NCBI GenBank assembly: GCA_010202465.1
Contig: CP047919.1
Location: 1-64,000 of the forward strand
Reading direction: 5' to 3'
Length of the DNA stretch: 64,000 nucleotides
Origin: Candidatus Saccharibacteria bacterium oral taxon 488
Lineage (GTDB): Bacteria > Patescibacteriota > Saccharimonadia > Saccharimonadales > Saccharimonadaceae
Position numbers and translations under genes: made by a program. Positions 42,418 through 50,879 of this stretch are shown piece after piece. The notes under the pieces were generated by a model. It ran no database searches, was not told the DNA's origin, and saw only the letters and a list, made by a program, of their open reading frames with translations. How positions within the stretch are numbered: position 1 is the first letter of the stretch; every line of letters starts with the position of its first letter.

Positions 42418-43700
42418 TGGTCACTTTCAAAAAATCGCCGTTTCTTTTCGAGCCACGCGTCTGATTGGCGGACGAGTTTCTGGCTATCCGCGGGGTCTTT
42501 GAGGAGTGGCTTGATGGCTTCCTCGAGGTAGATGCCGCCCTGGGAGCCTTTGAATAGGAAGGTGGTGTCTTTGTTGGCCAGGCGAGCGAGGAGCTTGGCA
42601 GCCTCGGTGGCCTTGGCGAACGAGGTGACGGTGCAACCGTTTTGGCGAGCGGCTGGAGCGAGGAATTGCTCGGCCAAGCGGCCAACGGTGATGACGTGGT
42701 CAAGCTGTTTCGGGTCACACAGCGCGCCGATGGCAGCGTGTTCATCGGCTGCGGTCTGGCCCAGCTCGTTCATGTCGCCAAGGACGGCGATCTTGGTTTT
42801 GGCGGGTAGCTGGTAAAGTGTCGTCAGGGCAGACTTTACGGCGAGGGGGCTGGCATTATATGAGTCGTCGATGATGGTCGCATCGTTGATGCCAGGCAGA
42901 ATATTCATGCGGCCGCTGACTGGTGTGAAATTCTCGAGCATGGTCATCACACATTCAATGTCAAGTCCAAGCTCTAACGCCACCGCCGCTGCGCCGCCGG
43001 CAACGCGGAGTTGATGCACGCCGACCACAGGGATGATGAATGGACGTGAGGTTTGGTCGGCGTGGATGAGCTGGCACCGAAAGCCCTTGCCGCTGGTAAA
43101 TTTACCGATAGCCATCTGGTAGTCGGCGCCTGGCTCAGTGCCATAGGAAATGATTTGGCCGCAATCGGCGAAGTCCACGAATTCGGGGCGAATGTCATCG
43201 CGGTTGTAGATCACTTTTTCGCTATATTCAGCGAGCGCGAATTCCTCGCGGGCGACGGTTTCTAGTGAGCCGAAAAACTCCATATGCTCAGGCGCGATGG
43301 CGGTGACAATGGTAATGTCAGGGCGAATATAGCGGCCGAACGCGGCCATTTCGCCGGGGTGATCAATGCCGAATTCTTGGACAACAACGTCGATATTATG
43401 CTGGCGGCGGGCGGCCTGGCGGGCTCGGCCCAAGACCGACAACCAATTCCATACCGAGCGGGGGTTCTGCGGTGAGTCAACACCGAGAATTTCCAGCGGC
43501 GCGCTAAACTCGGCGTTGAAGTTGCCGCGGTTGGTGCGGACTTTATAACTGGAGTTTAGGACGCTGACGAGGGTTGATTTGGTAGTGGTTTTGCCGACGC
43601 TGCCGACGACGGCAACGAGCTTGATGTGTGGATTATGCAGGAAGAATGTAGTGACAGAGCGGGCGAGAATGCGCGAGATGAGGGTTTTGAAGAGTCTCAT
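42414..43700 (-). CDS. murF: Short MurF-type Mur ligase
   Basis: UDP-MurNAc-tripeptide:D-Ala-D-Ala ligase family; ATP-dependent cytoplasmic step of wall precursor synthesis. 428 residues from the ATG at 43700 (MRLFKTLISRIL). The usual N-terminal substrate domain is reduced to about 30 residues, and the P-loop GSVGKTTTKST follows directly. The central domain has VQEFGIDHPGEM and TAIAPEHMEFFG, and the C-terminal domain has IDDSYNASPLAVKSAL and AVLGDMNELG, typical of MurF. TATACT (43707-43712, complement) ends six bases before the ATG, which favours this start over an upstream ATG at 43778. Confidence 0.9.
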   Translation of the reverse strand: MRLFKTLISRILARSVTTFFLHNPHIKLVAVVGSVGKTTTKSTLVSVLNSSYKVRTNRGNFNAEFSAPLEILGVDSPQNPRSVWNWLSVLGRARQAARRQHNIDVVVQEFGIDHPGEMAAFGRYIRPDITIVTAIAPEHMEFFGSLETVAREEFALAEYSEKVIYNRDDIRPEFVDFADCGQIISYGTEPGADYQMAIGKFTSGKGFRCQLIHADQTSRPFIIPVVGVHQLRVAGGAAAVALELGLDIECVMTMLENFTPVSGRMNILPGINDATIIDDSYNASPLAVKSALTTLYQLPAKTKIAVLGDMNELGQTAADEHAAIGALCDPKQLDHVITVGRLAEQFLAPAARQNGCTVTSFAKATEAAKLLARLANKDTTFLFKGSQGGIYLEEAIKPLLKDPADSQKLVRQSDAWLEKKRRFFESDH

Positions 43701-43745
43701 GAGTATAGTATAGCATCTTTTGAATATGGGTAGTGAATCAGGAAC

Positions 43746-43774
43746 TTGATTTTTTATCAAGTTTATGCTAATAT
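43746..43774 (+). promoter_or_regulatory. Promoter of the nuclease-like gene
   Basis: TTGATT (43746-43751) and TAATAT (43769-43774), 17 bases apart. The expected transcription start near 43781 is five bases before the ATG at 43786. The region TTTATGCTAATAT resembles the end of the promoters at 26852 and 61596. Confidence 0.55.
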
Positions 43775-43785
43775 TCATGCTAGTT

Positions 43786-44700
43786 ATGCTTAATCATGAA
43801 CGGACACCAGCACGAAGATTGGCACCACCCCGTTGGGGTCGGGTGGACGACCTATTGTATGCTGTCACAAAAACACCAGAATACCAAGAAATAGTCGATG
43901 GAGTGAAGTCTCAAGGGGCTGAGCAACAGCTAGTACAAGAGAGTAATGCCGAAGAGTGGGGTGTACACCTCATCGAAAGTTTGCCTAGTGCACTGCGCGG
44001 GAGAGCAGTTGCTATTATGGCTGCAAAAGCCGTATCGGAGCGAGTGGGGCAAACCCACAAATACGAGAGCGATCAAACTCGCCAATTAGCGCTCGTAGCA
44101 GCGATACCAAATTGGCTGTTAGCGCAGCGACAGCTTGATCAGCATGGCGACACAATGAAGCGTCCTGAGAAAAAGAAATTACTTGGTCCAATAATAGCAT
44201 TTAACCATGCTCTTCGTAAGATAATCGACGCGGAGCAATGTTCAGGGATGCAGCAGTTGATTAATTTTGTTAATAACATTGTTTTAATGATGGGCGAGGG
44301 TGAGGAGGTTGTTCGATATGCAGAAAATGCAGCACGAATAACCCTCGTTGGTATGAGGCAGGAAATTGCAGCAGAGAGCGTCCTAAGTTCAATGCAAGAA
44401 GTGCACGGCATCAGGGGTGCAAACGATGAGGAAGAACTGGGCGGTATAGATATTGTCGTGACTTATAAGGGTGTTGAGGTTGGGATTGATATTAAATCAA
44501 GTCAAGCTACCGCTAATCAAGCAAATAAAATTGCTAGAGAACATGGAGATGCTGAGTACATGGCGGTATGGTCTGGGTTTACTGGTCGTGATTTTGGTGA
44601 CAAGCTCATTTTGGAGAATTGGCAGCTTAGAAACAAACAAGACTATTACCGCTCCGTTATGGATGTAGTAATTCAGCAAGCTGGGCATAATGTTGCTTAA
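43786..44700 (+). CDS. Probable PD-(D/E)XK-fold protein of unknown function
   Basis: 304 residues from the ATG at 43786; earlier ATGs lie within or too close to the promoter. The first 200 residues are helical and unrecognised. Near residues 225-245 the segment GGIDIVVTYKGVEVGIDIKSS has the spacing of a PD-(D/E)XK nuclease core (Asp, then Asp-x-Lys), preceded by a conserved-looking Glu in QEIAAESVL. Restriction-like nucleases and repair enzymes use this core. It may share a transcript region with the next gene, though that one has its own box. Function is not assigned. Confidence 0.65.
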   Translation: MLNHERTPARRLAPPRWGRVDDLLYAVTKTPEYQEIVDGVKSQGAEQQLVQESNAEEWGVHLIESLPSALRGRAVAIMAAKAVSERVGQTHKYESDQTRQLALVAAIPNWLLAQRQLDQHGDTMKRPEKKKLLGPIIAFNHALRKIIDAEQCSGMQQLINFVNNIVLMMGEGEEVVRYAENAARITLVGMRQEIAAESVLSSMQEVHGIRGANDEEELGGIDIVVTYKGVEVGIDIKSSQATANQANKIAREHGDAEYMAVWSGFTGRDFGDKLILENWQLRNKQDYYRSVMDVVIQQAGHNVA

Positions 44701-44728
44701 TATATCAGAATAGTTTATAATACTGAAG

Positions 44729-45151
44729 ATGACTATACGTTCATATGATATTATCACCCCTGACCCAGACTTGGACCCGGAAGTATTTCTGAGACAACAA
44801 TATATAGAAGCGCTCAAGCGTAGCACTGAGATACCTGGTAAGTTAGGCGCGGTTGCACTTTGGTTGGTTGTGACTCCTAACTCTGATGGTAATGAGTTGG
44901 CTGCGCGGCGACACGAACAGGACGGTAGTGCTGAGACAATTATGCTAAATGCAACCATGGTGCTTGATTCAACGGGTTTTGATGAGTCCTCTATTCGAGC
45001 GACTGGAGATGTTACGGTCGGGACAGAGAAAGCAGTTTGTGGCTGGGGGAGGCTTGAAAAAGATGAGAATGATCAATTAAAACTGCATGTTAATGAAGAA
45101 CTGGCGAACCTGGAGGAACCAGGTGAGGCGGCTATGGAGTTCAATTTCTAG
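44729..45151 (+). CDS. Small acidic protein of unknown function
   Basis: 140 residues, acidic, without membrane segments or signal (MTIRSYDIITPDPDLDPEVF). I recognise no domain. TATAAT (44716-44721) ends seven bases before the ATG, another apparent leaderless start. Its last bases run into the CIRCE element of groES. It lies between the nuclease-like gene and the chaperonin operon, with no functional clue. Confidence 0.6.
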   Translation: MTIRSYDIITPDPDLDPEVFLRQQYIEALKRSTEIPGKLGAVALWLVVTPNSDGNELAARRHEQDGSAETIMLNATMVLDSTGFDESSIRATGDVTVGTEKAVCGWGRLEKDENDQLKLHVNEELANLEEPGEAAMEFNF

Positions 45152-45190
45152 CACTCACACTTGACGAGTGCTAATTTGGTGCGGTACAAT
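45148..45190 (+). promoter_or_regulatory. CIRCE operator and groESL promoter
   Basis: CTAGCACTC (45148-45156), nine bases, then GAGTGCTAA (45166-45174): one mismatch from the CIRCE consensus bound by HrcA. It covers the -35 TTGACG (45161-45166), with the -10 TACAAT at 45185-45190. HrcA binding would block the promoter; heat releases it. Confidence 0.92.
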
Positions 45191-45220
45191 GGGTGTATTG
45201 TTAACGAAATGGAGGATGAT

Positions 45221-45487
45221 ATGGATACACCTATCAAGCCTCTCGGCGACCGCGTGGTAGCGGTGCGCGAGGAGGCGAAGACGCAGACGGCTAGCGGGAT
45301 TTATTTACCGGACAACGCCAAGGAGAAGCCAGTGGTGGCTGAGGTTAAAGCAGTTGGCGGCGACGTCAAGCATGTCAACGTGGGCGATAAGATTGTGTAT
45401 AAGGAATATTCGACCACGGACTTGAAAATTGACGGTACGGAATATTTGATCGTCCGCGAGGAAGATATTTTAGCAACGGTTGTTTGA
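45221..45487 (+). CDS. groES: Co-chaperonin GroES
   Basis: Lid of the GroEL folding chamber. 88 residues from the ATG at 45221 (MDTPIKPLGDRVVAVREE), preceded by GGAGG at five bases; the longer in-frame start lies inside CIRCE. It has the mobile loop around KTQTASGIYLPDNAKEKP and the usual end YLIVREEDILATV. It shares eight bases with an out-of-use upstream frame of groEL and is co-transcribed with it under HrcA/CIRCE control. Confidence 0.96.
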   Translation: MDTPIKPLGDRVVAVREEAKTQTASGIYLPDNAKEKPVVAEVKAVGGDVKHVNVGDKIVYKEYSTTDLKIDGTEYLIVREEDILATVV

Positions 45488-45506
45488 GAAAAGGGGAGTT
45501 TTTAGT

Positions 45507-47150
45507 ATGGCAAAAAAAGTTTTTTACGATGATGATGCACGCGCTCGCGTATTGGGCGGTGCCGAGGCGCTATATAATGCCGTTAAGGTAACCTACGGGC
45601 CAAAGGGTCGCAATGTGGTGATTGCCAAGGGTTTTGGCGGGCCGACGGTGACGCACGACGGCGTAACAGTGGCGGAAGGCATTGAACTGGGTGAGCAAGA
45701 CGACGAGACGCTAGGTTACAAGGTTGGTGCTGATCTGATCAAGCAGGCGGCCAAGAACCTGAACAAGCAGGCTGGTGACGGTACCACGACCGTGACGGTG
45801 CTAACCTATTCGATTTTGAAGGAAGCTAACCGGCTGATCGCAGCGGGCCACAACCCGATGGAGCTGCGAAAAGGCATCGAGCAGGCTGGCGCGGAAATCG
45901 TCAAAGAGCTGAACAAATTAGCTGAGCCAATTGAAGGTAAATCTGACCGCGTGGCAGAAGTGGCAACCATTTCGGCGGGCGACGCGGAAATTGGTAAATT
46001 GATCGCTGGTGTCATCGAGAAGGTTGGCAAAGACGGCGTGGTAACGGTTGAGGCTGGCCAAGGTTTGGAGTTGGAGGCTGAGGTTGTTGAAGGCTTTAGT
46101 TTGGATAAGGGCTGGGTTAGTCCGTTCTTTGTCACCGACACTGGTCGGCAAGAGGCGGTTTATGAAAAGCCAGCGATTTTGATCACCGATAAGAAAATTT
46201 CTAGCGTGCAAGAATTCTTGCCGATGCTGGAGAAATTGGCACAAAGTGGTAAGAAGGATGTAGTGCTGATCGCTGATGAAGTTGAGGGTGAAGCGCTGAG
46301 TATTTTGGTACTCAACAAATTGAAGGGTGTGTTTAACACCGTGGCGGTCAAGGCGCCAAGCTTTGGCGACCGCCGTAAGGAGATTTTGCGCGACATCGCG
46401 GTGCTGACCGGCGCAACGGTGATTTCTGAAGACCATGGGTTGACGTTTGAGAATGCTGGCCTGGAGGTCTTGGGTTCGGCACGCAAGGTGATTGTCGGCA
46501 AAGATGAAACCACCATCGTTGAGGGCGCGGGCAAGCCGTCAGCCGTGAAGGAGCAGATCGCTCAGATTAAGGCACTATCTGACAACGCTTCTAGCGAATA
46601 CGAAAAAGAACAATTCGACAAGCGAGCAGCGGCGCTATCTGGCAAGGTGGCCGTTATCAAAGTCGGCGGCGCGACCGAGACAGAAATTGACGAAAAGAAA
46701 TTCCGCGTGGATGACGCCGTGGCAGCGACCAAGGCAGCCTTGGCCGAGGGCATCGTCGCTGGTGGTGGTGTGACCTTGGTGAATTTGGCTGGTGGACTGA
46801 AAGTGAGCGGTGCAGATAGCATCGCGGCTGGTCGGCAGATTCTAAAGGATGCCTTAAAGCAGCCATTCCTACAGATTATGCGTAATGCTGGCTTGAACGC
46901 CGACGCGCTGCTGGCGCAAGTCGAGGCGGGCAAGGCTGGCTGTGGCGTTAATGTCATGGATCCGGAAGCAGGCCTGGTGGACGTTAAAAAAGCTGGCGTT
47001 ATCGACCCAGCGCGCGTCACCAAGGAAGCGGTGCAGAACGCGGTATCTATCGCCTCAACCGCAGCAACCATGGGCGCACTGGTCGTCGACGTACCAGAGC
47101 CAGAAGCTCCAGCTGCGCCTGGTGGCATGCCGGGTATGGGGATGATGTAG
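45507..47150 (+). CDS. groEL: Chaperonin GroEL
   Basis: ATP-driven folding chamber for newly made and stressed proteins. 547 residues from the ATG at 45507 (MAKKVFYDDDARARVLGG) with GGGGAG upstream. It contains the ATP-site motif GDGTTTVTVL at about 86-95, the apical domain, the signature AAVEEGIVAGGG-like stretch (AALAEGIVAGGGVTL) near 405, and a C-terminal Gly/Met tail (GGMPGMGMM). Full length, second gene of the CIRCE operon, followed by a terminator. Confidence 0.98.
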   Translation: MAKKVFYDDDARARVLGGAEALYNAVKVTYGPKGRNVVIAKGFGGPTVTHDGVTVAEGIELGEQDDETLGYKVGADLIKQAAKNLNKQAGDGTTTVTVLTYSILKEANRLIAAGHNPMELRKGIEQAGAEIVKELNKLAEPIEGKSDRVAEVATISAGDAEIGKLIAGVIEKVGKDGVVTVEAGQGLELEAEVVEGFSLDKGWVSPFFVTDTGRQEAVYEKPAILITDKKISSVQEFLPMLEKLAQSGKKDVVLIADEVEGEALSILVLNKLKGVFNTVAVKAPSFGDRRKEILRDIAVLTGATVISEDHGLTFENAGLEVLGSARKVIVGKDETTIVEGAGKPSAVKEQIAQIKALSDNASSEYEKEQFDKRAAALSGKVAVIKVGGATETEIDEKKFRVDDAVAATKAALAEGIVAGGGVTLVNLAGGLKVSGADSIAAGRQILKDALKQPFLQIMRNAGLNADALLAQVEAGKAGCGVNVMDPEAGLVDVKKAGVIDPARVTKEAVQNAVSIASTAATMGALVVDVPEPEAPAAPGGMPGMGMM

Positions 47151-47177
47151 CGGCTCCAGGTACATCGTTAAGAAGGG

Positions 47178-47207
47178 AACTCCTCGCTGGAAACGGCGGG
47201 GAGTTTT
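47178..47207 (+). terminator. Rho-independent terminator after groEL
   Basis: AACTCCTCGC (47178-47187) pairs with GCGGGGAGTT (47196-47205, one wobble) and runs into TTTT. It lies between convergent genes. Confidence 0.85.
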
Positions 47208-47237
47208 AGTGTGTAAATGAGGATGTCTTTATCTCTG

Positions 47238-49160
47238 CTATTTGGCAGCCCCAAATAGCGCCTGCATGGCTTTTTCACCCAGCTGATAATTCCGCACAAA
47301 TACCCACAGCTGGTTGCCGTAGTCGAAGTGCCACCATTCATGGGGATTGACCGTAAACCCATAGGCGGTCAGCAGATTATACAGAAAGCGACGATTTCGC
47401 TGAGCGGTTATATCCTCGTCCGCCAGTGGCGTTGCTTGCTCAAAATAATCAGGATTATTGCGCTGCCCGGTGTCACCGTCTACATGACCCATGTCAATAA
47501 AGCTGTCTGCTACAAAGTCTGGTGTCCAGGGGCTCGGTTTGGCGCGCAGGCGGATGTCAATCGCTCCGCCTGTTGCGTGCGGTGATGGATTATCGGTAGT
47601 CGAAGGTTTGGCTATGATCTCGTCGCGCCGTTTGTAGATATCCTCTTCTTGGAGATTAGGTTTGCTGCGTCGAATGCTATTTGGTATGAGTTGGTGATAT
47701 AGTGATGACTGCATGTCAGTGGAGCGTAGCCCCTCCTCAACATATACCTCCACGGCACTACCAAAAAATTTGGTAACTTCGGGGCTTTGGAGAAAGGTGT
47801 TAATGTCCGCCAGTTTTCTCGCAACCGATTCTCGGACGTAGATTGATTTGTTGACGCCAGCAATGCTTGCGCCGGTCGTAGCATTGCGCCGAGAATAATA
47901 AGATTGGCCGGCAATACCATGGCTGACTAGGTCAACCAACGGTTCTTGACGTAGTTCATGAAGTAAGCCGCTGCTCACTGCAAATGGAATATCGCGATAG
48001 CCGATACGCATTTTGGCGTCGCGTAGTTCGGTCATGTCTGGGATGGCGGTTTCGGCGTACTGTCGTATACGGCGCTGGTTCTCGATACGGGTCTCGGCCT
48101 TGACTAAAAGATTGACGTAATAGGCGTATACTTTGACAATTTCATCGATGACTTGCTCGGGCTGCTGTATAGCACCACCTGCGAGGCGATCGGTTTTTTG
48201 TGGACCAAATGCAACGACATCCGTGTTGTTTTCGAGCAGAAAGGTATCCAGTCCCGCTAGTTCCTGATACGGTATCCAAGTATCGTGCGAGACGATTGCC
48301 ACCTTGCTGCCCTCGTCGAGTAGAGGAAAGGCAGCCCTAAAGGTTTCTTGGGTATTGGCACGACGCGGCTTACTGCCATCGGGCATGGTACGGTTGCTGT
48401 CAATTGGAGCCGACAAGACGCTGAGACTGATAATTTGCATGCCGTGTAGCGTTGATATTCTCGCCCACCCCTGACGTACTTTGGTCAAATCATTACTTTC
48501 GTATGGAGTTGGGAGTGTGCTTTCTTCCCAAGAAATGTCCCCCAAAAGGGATGCTGCAGCGCCAAGACATAGTTCAAATTCAGTTGTATCGCTTTTAAAA
48601 CTCTGTGCTTCGGCTCGCTCGCGCTCTGCTTCAGTGGTTGGACGGTCACAGGTGGTGAGGATAATTTCTGAGGTGTTGATTTTACCTTCTTGTATCGCCG
48701 TGAGGGCACCGAGTAGGCGGATACCATTAGTGGCACCAGCTCCACCTGGTACAATGATTGCAGATACATCACCGATAGGCTGCATGTCGCGGGGTAGAGC
48801 AACATCGAGTTGTCTACCACTATGTTCTAGCTTTTTGTCAAGTTCTTTGTGAAGAAAGCCCAGCTTGAGAGCTGCATTGCGGATGGCTGTATGATCAGCG
48901 GAGGTTTTAGCAATATCTGAAAAATCTTTGACGCCACCGCCGCGCAGCCCGAGCATGTCACGAACAAAGGGGGCGTCGTAACTTGGCATGTCATACAGGC
49001 CTGATAATTGGTCTGGGGATTGCTGGTTGAGGAGGCCATGGAGTGTTTCTTCATAGAGCTGGAGTTTTGCCGCGACATCCCGCACAGTTTCTGGACTGAC
49101 GCTTGATGTTTCAGAAACAGGACGATACCTGTCGCTACGCTCCGATGCAACTAAAGACAT
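47238..49160 (-). CDS. Two-part protein with C-terminal M15 D-Ala-D-Ala peptidase
   Basis: 640 residues. The last 200 form an M15/VanX-VanY-type zinc peptidase: SPHATGGAIDI (His528, Asp535) and EWWHFDYG (Glu608, His611), preceded by a substrate-side segment VYVEEGLRSTDMQSSLY. The N-terminal part (about 90-350) contains IIVPGGAGATNGIRLLGA and a following segment faintly like DUF218/YdcF proteins; this match is weak. No signal peptide is seen, so the substrate may be cytoplasmic D-Ala-D-Ala or a precursor, unless another export route is used. TAAAAT (49167-49172, complement) ends six bases before the ATG. Confidence 0.8.
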   Translation of the reverse strand: MSLVASERSDRYRPVSETSSVSPETVRDVAAKLQLYEETLHGLLNQQSPDQLSGLYDMPSYDAPFVRDMLGLRGGGVKDFSDIAKTSADHTAIRNAALKLGFLHKELDKKLEHSGRQLDVALPRDMQPIGDVSAIIVPGGAGATNGIRLLGALTAIQEGKINTSEIILTTCDRPTTEAERERAEAQSFKSDTTEFELCLGAAASLLGDISWEESTLPTPYESNDLTKVRQGWARISTLHGMQIISLSVLSAPIDSNRTMPDGSKPRRANTQETFRAAFPLLDEGSKVAIVSHDTWIPYQELAGLDTFLLENNTDVVAFGPQKTDRLAGGAIQQPEQVIDEIVKVYAYYVNLLVKAETRIENQRRIRQYAETAIPDMTELRDAKMRIGYRDIPFAVSSGLLHELRQEPLVDLVSHGIAGQSYYSRRNATTGASIAGVNKSIYVRESVARKLADINTFLQSPEVTKFFGSAVEVYVEEGLRSTDMQSSLYHQLIPNSIRRSKPNLQEEDIYKRRDEIIAKPSTTDNPSPHATGGAIDIRLRAKPSPWTPDFVADSFIDMGHVDGDTGQRNNPDYFEQATPLADEDITAQRNRRFLYNLLTAYGFTVNPHEWWHFDYGNQLWVFVRNYQLGEKAMQALFGAAK

Positions 49161-49216
49161 GTCTGAATTTTACAATAAAACTAATAAATTAGCAAATTAT
49201 ACACGAATGATGAGTC

Positions 49217-49687
49217 TCAGCTTTGCGACAAGAAATCAATTTCCTTGATAATATCAAGCAGCGCCTGCGCTTTGCGAGTCTCGTCGGGGATGGCGATGGC
49301 AGCTTCGTGTGCTGGGGCGATTAGCGAGGTGTCGTCAGTCGAGCGCAGTAGCAGGAGGTAAGTGTCGAACTTTTCCTCGGGCGAGACGTTGAGCTTGCCA
49401 ACTAGTGGCCGAAGCTCGCTGAGAGCATTTTGCTTGATATCATCAAGCGACATATCGGTCGGGGTGGTATATGACCGGCTAGTGCTGTCGGTGGTTGGCC
49501 GTGGTGCTGGTGCGGCTGTACTGGGCGGTGTGGTGGTTTGCGGCTTGGCCGGGCGGCCTGTTGTGTCGGCGCTCTGTGCACCAGTCTCTTCAAACCGTAG
49601 ATTGTCATCACTGCCACCAGAGACGCCCGCCAGCACGCTAGCTAGATCTTGATCGCTGTTGACTTGTCCGCTGTCTTGAATTGTCAT
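49217..49687 (-). CDS. Small protein with disordered N-terminus, unknown function
   Basis: 156 residues. Residues 1-75 are Ser/Thr/Pro/Asp-rich and probably disordered. Residues 76-156 are helical (DMSLDDIKQNALSELRPLVG to LLDIIKEIDFLSQS). GAGGTGGGGT precedes the ATG. No membrane segment or motif. The gene is divergent from the PGI/PMI-type gene. I do not recognise the family. Confidence 0.62.
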   Translation of the reverse strand: MTIQDSGQVNSDQDLASVLAGVSGGSDDNLRFEETGAQSADTTGRPAKPQTTTPPSTAAPAPRPTTDSTSRSYTTPTDMSLDDIKQNALSELRPLVGKLNVSPEEKFDTYLLLLRSTDDTSLIAPAHEAAIAIPDETRKAQALLDIIKEIDFLSQS

Positions 49688-49764
49688 ACCCCACCTCTTT
49701 TCACATTACGATTATGCTTGCTTTCTATGCTATACTGTAACACAGGAAAAGGAGGAATTTCAAG

Positions 49765-50802
49765 ATGCTTGACGATAAAAATCTTTTAGCGCAGCGCGAT
49801 CCGGGTAGTACACGAACGAGTGCGGTGGCGGTAACGATGCAGACGGACTTTGTGGTCGAGGTGGAGTCACCGGCGAGTCCCGGTGAGGTGGCTGATGTGG
49901 TGCTGGCGGGTATGGGCGGCTCGGCGCTGGCAGCGGATATGGTCAAGGTGCTGACGGCGGATCGGGTCACGGTGCCACTTGAAGTGACAAAGGGTTATCA
50001 GTTGCCGAATTTTGTGAATGAAAAAACACTAGTTATTGCTATCAGCCACTCGGGAAACACCGAGGAGACGATGAGTTGCTATCAGCAGGCTCGTCAGCGC
50101 GGCTGTCAGTTGGCGGTGATGGCGACGGGCGGAAAATTGTTTGCGGCGGCCGAGGCAGATAATCTGCCGCGGGTGCGCGTTCCGTCGGGCGGTCAGCCGC
50201 GGATGTCAACGATTTATCATTTGCGCGGGTTGCTAAAGCTGCTCAGTCAGTTTGAGGTGATTGACGATAGTCTGTACCAAGCAGTGGCAGCTAGTGGTAC
50301 GTGGCTGAAGGATCAGCTGAGCCAGTGGGCTGAGGAGGTGCCGACGGCGGATAATTATGCCAAGCAACTGGCGCTCAAACTGATTGGCTCGACTCAGGTG
50401 TTTTATGCGGGCGAGTTGACATGGCCGCTGGCGTATAAGTGGAAGATTAGCTTTAATGAGTCAGCGAAAAATGTGGCGTTTTGGAATCAATATCCGGAGT
50501 TCAGCCACAATGAGTTTATCGGCTGGTCATCACATCCGGTCGATAAGCCATATAAGGTCGTGGATTTTCGGAGCAGCCTTGAGCGTCCACGAATCCGGGA
50601 GCGGATGGAGCTGACCGATCGGTTGCTGTCGGGTATGCGCCCGAAGGCCGAAGTAGTCGAGCTACAGGGCGAGACGCTGCTTGAGCAGCTACTATGGGGT
50701 CTGGCGCTGGGTGAGATTGTCAGTATTTATGCGGGTATTCTCAACGGTGTCAATCCAGAGCCAGTGGCGCTGGTGGAGCAGCTAAAGAGAGAATTGTCGT
50801 AG
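49765..50802 (+). CDS. SIS-domain phosphoglucose/phosphomannose isomerase family protein
   Basis: 345 residues of the bifunctional PGI/PMI type. The first SIS domain has GMGGSALAADMVK (about 49-61) and ISHSGNTEETMS (about 93-104), followed by SGGQPRMSTIYH; the second domain includes LTWPLAYKWKISFNESAKN and HNEFIGW. It interconverts glucose-6-P, fructose-6-P and perhaps mannose-6-P. TATACT followed by AGGAGG at nine bases gives a standard start. It ends before a strong two-way terminator. Confidence 0.87.
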   Translation: MLDDKNLLAQRDPGSTRTSAVAVTMQTDFVVEVESPASPGEVADVVLAGMGGSALAADMVKVLTADRVTVPLEVTKGYQLPNFVNEKTLVIAISHSGNTEETMSCYQQARQRGCQLAVMATGGKLFAAAEADNLPRVRVPSGGQPRMSTIYHLRGLLKLLSQFEVIDDSLYQAVAASGTWLKDQLSQWAEEVPTADNYAKQLALKLIGSTQVFYAGELTWPLAYKWKISFNESAKNVAFWNQYPEFSHNEFIGWSSHPVDKPYKVVDFRSSLERPRIRERMELTDRLLSGMRPKAEVVELQGETLLEQLLWGLALGEIVSIYAGILNGVNPEPVALVEQLKRELS

Positions 50803-50827
50803 GCTCATTTGGGCCGGAGAATAAAAA

Positions 50828-50861
50828 AGTGGCGCCCGGGGAGCGGGGCGTCGCTTTTATT
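50828..50861. terminator. Bidirectional terminator between convergent genes
   Basis: AGTGGCGCCC (50828-50837) pairs with the complement in GGGGCGTCGCT (50845-50855, two wobbles), followed by TTTT on the plus strand and, on the minus strand, by TTTTTT from the A-run before it. Confidence 0.82.
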
Positions 50862-50879
50862 TAGAATCAGGCAGACTTA

